Shown here: positions 8,525 through 15,165 of the stretch, in pieces
Layout of the letters: each line of letters starts with the position of its first letter
How positions within the stretch are numbered: the stretch's first letter is position 1
Assembly (NCBI GenBank): GCA_041946865.1
Contig: JBHGBF010000041.1
Span: forward strand, 1-28,632
Length of the DNA stretch: 28,632 nucleotides
DNA from: RPQK01 sp041946865
Lineage (GTDB): Bacteria > Acidobacteriota > UBA6911 > RPQK01
Reading direction: 5' to 3'
The notes under the pieces: generated by a model
What the model was told of the DNA's origin: nothing
The model's database searches: none
What the model saw: only the letters and a program-made list of their open reading frames with translations
Position numbers and translations under genes: made by a program

Positions 8525-8601
8525 TGGTCGGGGCAGAGGGATTTGAACCCCCGACTCCCTGCTCCCAAAGCAGGTGCGCTACCAGGCTGCGCCATGCCCC
8601 G
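8525..8601 (-). tRNA. tRNA-Pro (anticodon TGG)
   Basis: Read on the minus strand, the acceptor stem CGGGGCA pairs with TGCCCCG. The D-arm contains AGCCTGGTA, the anticodon arm is CCTGC-TTTGGGA-GCAGG with anticodon TGG, and the T-arm is GGGGG-TTCAAAT-CCCTC. The discriminator is A (8528) and the CCA end is encoded (8527-8525). A TACACT -10 box preceded by TG lies about 20 nt upstream (8622-8627 on the + strand), giving a plausible short-leader promoter. The 3' end faces the accessory operon at 1-8346, the usual orientation when an island integrates into the 3' end of a tRNA gene. Confidence 0.97.
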
Positions 8602-8651
8602 ACTCTCCGTGTATTGGGCGTAGTGTAGCATGAGCCCGGTCGGGCGATAAA

Positions 8652-8838
8652 GGCGACAACAACGTCCCACCCACGGGCGACAACGCCGTCATGTCCACAG
8701 GCAACGACCGCGTGATGTCACAAGCGACGACGGCGTGATGTCAGAGGCGACGACGGTGGGGTGTCCACAGGCGACGGCGGCGTGATGTCGACAGGCGACA
8801 GCAGCGTCGCAGTCCACGGGCGACGACCGCGTGTGTCC
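8652..8838. repeat. Degenerate 24-bp tandem repeat, about 8 units
   Basis: Units begin with GGCGAC at about 8652, 8676, 8700, 8723 (degenerate), 8746, 8770, 8794 and 8819, with a period of 24 (23-25) bp. The consensus is approximately GGCGACGACGGCGTGATGTC followed by CACA. Copies differ at several positions, so the array is old or only loosely maintained. There are no unique spacers, so it is not a CRISPR. On the minus strand the unit length preserves frame for 8-residue repeats (CGHHAVVA-like), but a stop interrupts the array and no ribosome binding site is apparent, so I treat it as non-coding. Confidence 0.85.
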
Positions 8839-8902
8839 TTGATTGCCAAGGCCGACAAGGCTGACACGTGGCTTCTGTTCTGATCCCGCCGGCGGCTCGG
8901 TC

Positions 8903-9022
8903 TCACAAGAGACACGGGCACGTGCCAGGACTTCACAAGAGACACGGACACGTGCCAGTCCTTCACAAGAGACGCGGGCACGTGCCAGGACTTCACAAGA
9001 GACACGGACACCTGCCGATCCT
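8903..9022. repeat. 30-bp tandem repeat, 4 units, with palindromic GGCACGTGCC core
   Basis: Four contiguous 30-bp units (8903-8932, 8933-8962, 8963-8992, 8993-9022) all begin TCACAAGAGAC and contain a GGCACGTGCC-like palindrome. The palindrome is perfect in units 1 and 3, has one change in unit 2 and is altered in unit 4. Units 1 and 3 resemble each other more than units 2 and 4 do, which suggests duplication of a 60-bp pair. There are no spacers, so it is not a CRISPR array. A repeat of three helical turns with a palindromic core could present phased protein binding sites; function is unknown. The array ends 25 bp downstream of the stop of the S9 peptidase gene. Confidence 0.88.
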
Positions 9023-9047
9023 CCGGCCCTGGCCTTCCAAGGGATAA

Positions 9048-11054
9048 TTAGCGGCCGGCCGTCTTGACGCGGGCTGTCGACCCCGCCTGAGCGGTGCCGG
9101 CCATAGGTTCGGCACGCCCGCCCAGGCAACGAGCGAACAGGGCCTCAACGCGCGCGAAGTAATCCAGTTGATTCTCGCGTCGAAAGAAGTGGCCGTCCCC
9201 CTCATAGAGGACTGCCTCCGCCTGCTGTCCCCTTTTTTTCACTTCCGCCACGAAGGAGTCAAGGTCGCCTGGCGGAAGGGCAGCATCCTGATCTCCCCAG
9301 GCCACCAGAAAAGGGCGTATGACCCGGTCGACGTGAAAGGAAGGCGAGACGCTCCGGAGGACTTCCGCATCCTTCGGGATCTCGGGATCCCCGATGGTAG
9401 TGCGCAACCAGGCATTGCCAGGCGTTTTCGGGAAGTTGTTGAGAAAAGCCACGAGGTTGGCCGTCGTGGAGGAAGCGGCCGCGCAGGCGAAAAGATCGGG
9501 CGTGAGAACGAGCGCGGCCAGAGCCACGTAGCCTCCATAGGAATGGCCGATTACGGCCATCCGGTTGGGATCCGCAACTCCGGACCTGACGACCCAGTGG
9601 ACTGCATCGACGATGTCGTTCTGCATCGTCCCTCCCCACTGCTTGAAACTGGCAACCTTGAATTGACGCCCGAAGCCGCGTGAGCCGCGGAAGTTGACCC
9701 GCAGGAAAGCATAGCCGCGATTGGCAAACAGCTGGCCGGTGTTGTCGTACCCCCACGCGTCCCTCAGGTACGGTCCGCCGTGAACCCAGACCACGAGCGG
9801 CAGTCTCCGAGCGGGGACTCCGACGGGGAGAGTCAAGTAGCCGTGGATGCGGAAGCCGTCGCGCGCTTTGAACGAGATGGGCTTGACGCGAGCCAGCGGG
9901 AGGCCAGCCAGGTGCGGCTGTTCTTCGAAAAGCAGCGTGGCGCGGCGAGTCAGCCGATTCCACAAACAGGCCCGGGGTGACGAGTGGTCGTCACCGATCC
10001 ACATGAGCCATCTTCTGTCCGCCAGATCCCTGCTCGCGATGTTGACTTGCCGTCCCGGGTAAATTCGACGCATCCGGCGCAGATCTGTCCCGACTGATGG
10101 GTCAATCGCTTCCCACCGGCGAGGATCGCTCAGAAAGGACACGGCCTGAACGGCGCCTGTTCGGGGTTGAAGAAGGACCTTCTCCACATCAAGGTCGTTG
10201 GCGGTGGCGATAACGTGCTCTTTGCCGTTCTCTATCGTCCGGGCTATCAGCCTCGCCTTGTCGGCGCCGATGTCGGAGCGCAGGAGCAGGGCCGTGCCGT
10301 CCTCAGTAAATGCCTCAATCGCCAGGTTATAGCTGGAATCGGCGGTCATCCAGCTGCGCCACGGGGCAGAGGGCCCATCGCGGACCAGCACTTCGATCCC
10401 GCCGTTCTCCGTCGTGCGCTGCGCGGCGCGGACCACCAGCGCCCTGTCCGCAAAAAACTGGTAGCCCGGCACTCTCCCCGGATTCTTCGTGTCGAGAACG
10501 GCTGTTCCGGTTATCAGGTTGATGCGGTAGACATCGTCTTCCTGCGTGTTTGGCAGCCTCGCGCTTAGAAGCAGTTCATCCGGTGCGGCCGGGCGCGCCA
10601 CAGGACTCATGAAAGTGGCGCCGTCGACGGCAAAAAGGATCCGCTCCTTGCCCGACGCGATCTCAACGCCAATCAGGCGCGACCCCGTGTTCTTGCGAAG
10701 CTCGTAGCAGACGAGGCCGTTTTCCGCCCACAGATAGGATGCGACACCGGGAGCTGGGGCTTTCGTGAGCCGGCGGCTGCCCGCCCCGTCGAGGTCGCGA
10801 ATCCATACCTGGGGGGTCCCCGCATCATCCGCCGCGATATAGGAAAGCCACCGGCCGTCCGGCGAGAGCCCGAGCGACTGCATCGCCGCCGGCTTGGGAA
10901 ATAACACGTCGCGGGGAATCAGGGGCGGAAGCTCGGCGTGAGCGACCGAGACGGCACTTACTATAGCGAGCAGTATAAAAACGGCCGTAAGCGTCACGAC
11001 GCCGGGACGGGCCTCCCGCTTGCTTCGCGGGACAATTTCATGGGTTTGTCTCAT
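9048..11054 (-). CDS. S9 (prolyl oligopeptidase) family serine peptidase, exported
   Basis: 668 residues from the ATG at 11054, chosen because GGAGGA sits 5-6 nt upstream and the start gives a signal peptide or anchor (basic N-terminus, then a hydrophobic VVTLTAVFILLAIVSAV stretch ending AHA). An N-terminal beta-propeller-like region (about 40-400) with SPDGRW and WIRDLDG repeats is followed by an alpha/beta-hydrolase domain: GHSYGGY with nucleophile S505, D590 in GDQDAALP and H622 in GDGHFF. Order and spacing fit dipeptidyl/acylaminoacyl peptidases of family S9. It probably cleaves peptides in the periplasm. The gene starts 32 bp after the acylase gene, so the two are cotranscribed; together with the symporter they suggest peptide or acyl-amino-acid use. 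Exact specificity cannot be read from the sequence. Confidence 0.93.
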   Translation of the reverse strand: MRQTHEIVPRSKREARPGVVTLTAVFILLAIVSAVSVAHAELPPLIPRDVLFPKPAAMQSLGLSPDGRWLSYIAADDAGTPQVWIRDLDGAGSRRLTKAPAPGVASYLWAENGLVCYELRKNTGSRLIGVEIASGKERILFAVDGATFMSPVARPAAPDELLLSARLPNTQEDDVYRINLITGTAVLDTKNPGRVPGYQFFADRALVVRAAQRTTENGGIEVLVRDGPSAPWRSWMTADSSYNLAIEAFTEDGTALLLRSDIGADKARLIARTIENGKEHVIATANDLDVEKVLLQPRTGAVQAVSFLSDPRRWEAIDPSVGTDLRRMRRIYPGRQVNIASRDLADRRWLMWIGDDHSSPRACLWNRLTRRATLLFEEQPHLAGLPLARVKPISFKARDGFRIHGYLTLPVGVPARRLPLVVWVHGGPYLRDAWGYDNTGQLFANRGYAFLRVNFRGSRGFGRQFKVASFKQWGGTMQNDIVDAVHWVVRSGVADPNRMAVIGHSYGGYVALAALVLTPDLFACAAASSTTANLVAFLNNFPKTPGNAWLRTTIGDPEIPKDAEVLRSVSPSFHVDRVIRPFLVAWGDQDAALPPGDLDSFVAEVKKRGQQAEAVLYEGDGHFFRRENQLDYFARVEALFARCLGGRAEPMAGTAQAGSTARVKTAGR

Positions 11055-11086
11055 TAAGTCCTCCGCACTTTGAGACTCTGGGTCGA

Positions 11087-13501
11087 TTACGGCGCCAGTG
11101 TGAGCGTGTGTCGCGCCGGACCGGGAAGGAAAGGCATGGGCTTCCCCGACGCCCACGCCTCGTGGCCTTTCCGGTAATACCTGGAAAGGAAATGGCCGCT
11201 TTGGCCGCCCGGCATGTGGAACAGCCCCTCCTCCTCGTGCCCCGGAGAGACCGACAGCCTTTCGGATGCTCCCGAGCCCGGCGACTGGAAGCGCGGCATA
11301 TGCGAGTCACCGGGCAGCGATTCTGTCTCGATATCGAGCCATCGGCCCACGAGTGGAATCCCCTGGCTCAAAGGATGTCGTACCGCGACCCGATTACGCT
11401 CCCCCCAGGTCGCCTCAGGTGCAGTAAGCCCCTGGGCGCTTAGATCCGCCATGGTCTTCTCCAAGGCTGAGACAAGGAGGCCTTCATAACTTTCAAAAGC
11501 GGGGTTCAGCAAATGCATGGGCTTCTCGTTCAGCAGGACCCAGACGCAGTGCTCCACCTGGCGAGTCGGGTATTGGAATTCACGGTCGATTTTCTTGCAC
11601 CGGTCAGTCAGGGGAGCGAGGAGCAGCTCCAAACAGGAGCTCCGAAAGCCGCGGACCAGGCGGTATCCGGCCGAATCGATCGAGGCTCGTCCGCCCCAGT
11701 TTTGAACCAGGCGTCGCACCTCGCCGGCGCCTTTCACACGAGAGATGCCCGACAGCTCGAGAGTCGAGAGCAACAGCTCGCGCCAGCGGCGCAGGAAGAC
11801 CGCCCGATTGTCCAGTTGAATGGCGAGCATGTCTTCTGGACCGAACCTGCTCTGCGCCTGCAGGTCGTCGCGAATCTGCCGGGCCCGGGCACCGAGGTCC
11901 ACATCCCACGGGCCAGCCGACAGGTAAGCCGGGCTGCCGGCAACCCGATTGTTGGCTGTCCATATCCGTCCCTCCGGAGGGCTCTCCACCCGGGGGTACT
12001 CGCTGCCTTTGACGAAGCCGTCCCATCTCTTGCTCCCGTCAGCCCACGACACTGGCAGGCGACCGTCAAATCCCACTCGATGGGGAAGCCGGCCAATCAG
12101 GGTCCAGCCGATACGGCCCGCGCGGTCACCAACGACGAAATTCTGGGTGGGAACGCCGCAGCGAGGGGCGATGGCCAGGGCCATTTCGACATCGCCGGCC
12201 TGCTCCAATTCCAGGATCCCAAGGTCCACCGCCGCGGGCAGCTGTCCGATCCAACGCACGACCCTTTTCTTCGAGCCTTGGCTTGCCGGCAGAACCGGGC
12301 CCCAAATGGTGGTCTCGATCGCCATCTCTTGGTCAGCGCCTCCCCTGACGCGCAAAATCTCCACCTGCTTCCGAAACGGCAGCCATCCGCCGGGTGTTCG
12401 GTAAAGCCGCGGATTATCAGGCGAAATCTCAAGGAGGATCAGGTCTGTCAGGTCAAGCGTGCTGTTGGTGAACGTCCAAGCGATGCGCCGGTTGCTGCCT
12501 ACGATTACGGCTGGCACTCCAGGGATAGTCACGCCCGTGATATCAAGACCGCCATCACAGATGATCCGCATCCGGTACCACGTATTCGGAAGCCGCAGCC
12601 CCAGGTGCATGTCGTTGGCCAGGAGAGCAGACCCGGAGGTGGAGAGCTTGCCGTCGACCGCCCAGGAGTTGCTGCCCGCCACAAAATCGACGGACGGGCC
12701 CCAGGTTGTGAGCAGACAAGGGTCCTGCGGCCCCGTGGCCGGCAGGATGCCGGCGCTCGCGGGCGGGAGGTCACTGAACGAGAATTCCTCGGCCGAGGGG
12801 ATCGCCGGCAAGGGAGAATCGGTGGCGTCGATAGCGGCGTCCCACTCCGTGCCCGCAGGGAGGAAGAAATCAAAAGCTTTCGGCGGGAGGATCTGGGCGA
12901 GCAAAGACATGTCCGTTTCCTGCCGTCCCCGGCTGTCCTGCAGGAAAAAGAACATGGCATACCCGACCAGAAGGCAGTCTTCAGGCAACCACGGCGCGGG
13001 CTGACTCCTCAGGATCAGGTACTCGGGAGGCCGGGCGCCGAGGGCCGCCAATCCGGCGTTGACTCCTTCGGTGTAAGCTCGGGCCAGCTCAAGGTGAGAG
13101 GCCGGCATACGGCGGATCGCCTCGCGCGCGGCAGCCCGCAACCGATGCAGTCGAAACCGGCGATCAGCGTCCAAAACGGCGGGACCAAGCAGCTCGGCCA
13201 GCTCCCCAGCGCCCATCCGCCGGGAGAGATCCATCTGAAAGAAGCGATCTTGCGCGTGCAGGAAGCCGGTCACGCGAGCCGCGTCCACCCGACTGCGCGC
13301 CCTTATCGTCGGCACGCCGAGATCGTCCCTTTCTACCACGGCGCGGTCCTTGAGACCGGGGAGCTGTCGTGTCCCGTCGAGCTCCGGCAGGCTTGCCCGA
13401 AGGACCACGTAGAAGACAGCACCCGCGACTGTCAGGAGACTTAGAACTGCGGCCAGCGACCAGGGGACGATTCGGAAGGTCCGGCGGGGTCGAGCGCTCA
13501 T
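11087..13501 (-). CDS. Penicillin acylase family Ntn-hydrolase (S45), membrane-anchored or periplasmic
   Basis: 804 residues from ATG 13501 (a GTG at 13558 would add 19 residues; neither has a clear Shine-Dalgarno). ATG 13501 gives an Arg-rich N-terminus followed by a single hydrophobic segment (SLAAVLSLLTVAGAVFYVVL), a signal anchor. The alpha region contains the family hallmarks DDLGVPTIRARS and FLHAQDRFFQMDLSRR. The autoprocessing site is G-S277 in the VAGSNSWAV segment; Ser277 should become the N-terminal nucleophile of the beta subunit. Further conserved parts are NDMHLGLRLPNTWY and WTFTNSTLD. Relatives cleave amides such as penicillins, acyl-homoserine lactones or N-acyl amino acids; the substrate here is not determined. 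It sits between a sodium:amino-acid symporter and an S9 peptidase, which favours amide/peptide scavenging. Confidence 0.93.
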   Translation of the reverse strand: MSARPRRTFRIVPWSLAAVLSLLTVAGAVFYVVLRASLPELDGTRQLPGLKDRAVVERDDLGVPTIRARSRVDAARVTGFLHAQDRFFQMDLSRRMGAGELAELLGPAVLDADRRFRLHRLRAAAREAIRRMPASHLELARAYTEGVNAGLAALGARPPEYLILRSQPAPWLPEDCLLVGYAMFFFLQDSRGRQETDMSLLAQILPPKAFDFFLPAGTEWDAAIDATDSPLPAIPSAEEFSFSDLPPASAGILPATGPQDPCLLTTWGPSVDFVAGSNSWAVDGKLSTSGSALLANDMHLGLRLPNTWYRMRIICDGGLDITGVTIPGVPAVIVGSNRRIAWTFTNSTLDLTDLILLEISPDNPRLYRTPGGWLPFRKQVEILRVRGGADQEMAIETTIWGPVLPASQGSKKRVVRWIGQLPAAVDLGILELEQAGDVEMALAIAPRCGVPTQNFVVGDRAGRIGWTLIGRLPHRVGFDGRLPVSWADGSKRWDGFVKGSEYPRVESPPEGRIWTANNRVAGSPAYLSAGPWDVDLGARARQIRDDLQAQSRFGPEDMLAIQLDNRAVFLRRWRELLLSTLELSGISRVKGAGEVRRLVQNWGGRASIDSAGYRLVRGFRSSCLELLLAPLTDRCKKIDREFQYPTRQVEHCVWVLLNEKPMHLLNPAFESYEGLLVSALEKTMADLSAQGLTAPEATWGERNRVAVRHPLSQGIPLVGRWLDIETESLPGDSHMPRFQSPGSGASERLSVSPGHEEEGLFHMPGGQSGHFLSRYYRKGHEAWASGKPMPFLPGPARHTLTLAP

Positions 13502-13613
13502 GCCGAGGATGATACGGAAAATTCGGGCAATGAGAAACAGCTTCCGATAGATTTTCACCTGTGGCGGCGGCTGCCCGGTCCGGTTGCGACCGGGGAGGTG
13601 CTTTCGGCAATGC

Positions 13614-14978
13614 TCAGCTCTTTCCCGCTTCCTTCCTGGCCGTGGAGAAAAACTCCTTCTGCATCTGGACGATCAGGCGGCTGCAGGCGAGCACGGCAAT
13701 CAGATTCGGTATCGCCATCAAACCGTTCAGGGTGTCCGCTACATCCCACATCAGATGCAGACTGCCGACGGCCCCGAAATAGGCGAGAATGACCCACAGG
13801 ACGCGGTAAGGCAGCGCAACTTTCGCTCCGAGCAGATACACGGCTGCCGTTTCTCCGTACCAGGACCATCCGATCAGGGTGGAAAAAGCGAAGGTCAGGA
13901 GGGCGATCGTGATCACGACATCTCCCCACACCCCGGGGAGGCCTGTCTCAAAAGCCTTGGCGCTCAGGGCGGCGCCGGTCAGTCCGGAATGCCAGGTATC
14001 GGTAGCGAGGATGACAAAACCGGTAGTGGTGCAGACCAGAATGGTATCGACAAATACCTCGAAGATTCCATAGACCGCCTGACGGACCGGGTGATCGGTG
14101 ACTGCGGCTGCGTGCGCCATGGGAGCGCTGCCTAATCCAGCCTCGTTTGAGAAAAGACCTCTCGCCACGCCGTAGCGGATCGTGTCCCGCACCACCGCCC
14201 CGCCGAACCCTCCCACCGCTGCATACCCTGAAAAAGCCGAACCGAGAACCAGCGAAAGGATGCGCGGCACGTCAGTAATGTGAGTCACGAGCACGAACAG
14301 CCCCGCCAGCAGGTAGGTGATGCACATGAACGGGACGAGAATCTGCGTCACCTCGGCAATTCTCCGGATTCCTCCCAAAATGACCAGCGCCGTCAGAACG
14401 GCGATGGCAATGCCGGACACCCACGTGGGAATGTTAAAGGTAGAGAAAATGGCCTGGGACACGGAATTCGCCTGGACCATATTGCCGATCCCGAAGGCCG
14501 CGGTGGCGGTGAGAAGCGCGAAAGTCGTGCCCAGCCAAGGCATACCGAGACCCCGTGAGAGGACGTACATGGCGCCTCCGCGCATCGTCCCGGTCTCGTC
14601 AGGCTGCCGGTACCGGAGCGAAACCGCCACTTCTACGAACTTCGTGCACATCCCGAGGATTCCCGACACCAACAGCCAGAACAGCGCCCCGGGCCCTCCC
14701 AGGAATATTGCGGTCGCGACCCCGGCGATGTTGCCCACGCCGACAGTCGAAGCCAGTGCAGTAGCGACCGCCTGGAAGGGGGACACCGTGCCCTCACCCC
14801 GGCCCTTCTTGAAGGCTTTTCCAAGAACCTCCCTCAATGCAAATCCGAGCTTTCGGAACTGGACACCTCGAGTCAGGACCGTCAGGTAAAGTCCCACTCC
14901 CAGCAGGACGACAATCATCGCCCAGCCCCAGATAAGGCCGTTCAGCCAGCGATGGAAATCAAGCAGAGCCTGTGCCAT
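13614..14978 (-). CDS. Sodium:alanine/glycine symporter, AGCS family
   Basis: 454 residues from ATG 14978, preferred over GTG 14996 because GGGGAG lies 5 nt upstream of the ATG. It is an integral inner-membrane protein with about ten hydrophobic helices. The AGCS signature is clear: a GVGNIAGVATAI segment in an early helix, GTMRGGAMYVL-type loop residues, and GVARGLFSNEAGLGSAPMAHA near the middle. It imports small neutral amino acids (Ala/Gly) with sodium. It is first in a minus-strand set followed by the acylase and the S9 peptidase, so released amino acids could be taken up directly. Length is normal for the family and no defect is seen. Confidence 0.95.
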   Translation of the reverse strand: MAQALLDFHRWLNGLIWGWAMIVVLLGVGLYLTVLTRGVQFRKLGFALREVLGKAFKKGRGEGTVSPFQAVATALASTVGVGNIAGVATAIFLGGPGALFWLLVSGILGMCTKFVEVAVSLRYRQPDETGTMRGGAMYVLSRGLGMPWLGTTFALLTATAAFGIGNMVQANSVSQAIFSTFNIPTWVSGIAIAVLTALVILGGIRRIAEVTQILVPFMCITYLLAGLFVLVTHITDVPRILSLVLGSAFSGYAAVGGFGGAVVRDTIRYGVARGLFSNEAGLGSAPMAHAAAVTDHPVRQAVYGIFEVFVDTILVCTTTGFVILATDTWHSGLTGAALSAKAFETGLPGVWGDVVITIALLTFAFSTLIGWSWYGETAAVYLLGAKVALPYRVLWVILAYFGAVGSLHLMWDVADTLNGLMAIPNLIAVLACSRLIVQMQKEFFSTARKEAGKS

Positions 14979-14996
14979 GGATTCTCCCCTGAGCAC

Positions 14997-15165
14997 GCTG
15001 AGAACGCCTTACACACCCCGCGCAGGCAGCGGCGGCAAAGCGGTCGTTTGGCCGCCACAGAGCCACACCGCTGCGTGCTAAAGGCGTTCTAGCCGGCGGC
15101 GCTGCAAGGACCGCGGTGCTCCAACCTTGAATTGTAGCGGCAACGGGCCAAAGAACAAGTCGCTT
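14997..15165. promoter_or_regulatory. Intergenic region with nested inverted repeats upstream of the symporter operon
   Basis: Between the TonB-receptor stop and the symporter start lies a perfect 10-bp inverted repeat, AGAACGCCTT (15001-15010) and AAGGCGTTCT (15081-15090). It encloses a shorter one, GGCGGC (15031-15036) and GCCGCC (15051-15056). On the minus strand the outer arm ends about 22 nt before the symporter start, so a folded leader could affect translation. No strong promoter consensus is visible. GC-rich sequence makes chance pairing possible. Confidence 0.35.

Noticed and set aside
8350..8628. Open frame of 92 codons on the + strand, ending in EGFEPPTPCSQSRCATRLRHAP
   Set aside because: Its second half is the antisense translation of tRNA-Pro, a well-known artefact; no ribosome binding site or independent support.
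8914..8990. Sigma-54 promoter suggested by TGGCACG on the minus strand of the 30-bp repeats
   Set aside because: The GC of the -12 element is not at the required spacing in any unit.
8652..9022. Possible CRISPR array
   Set aside because: Repeats are directly adjacent with no unique spacers, unit lengths of 24 and 30 bp, and no cas genes nearby.
8689..9129. 146-codon minus-strand frame reading through both tandem arrays as 8- and 10-residue repeats
   Set aside because: Frame is kept only because both periods are multiples of three; it overlaps the S9 gene in another frame, lacks a ribosome binding site and stops inside the array.
11513..13444. 643-codon open frame on the + strand
   Set aside because: It lies wholly antisense to the penicillin-acylase gene, whose family motifs are unmistakable; long antisense frames are common in GC-rich DNA.
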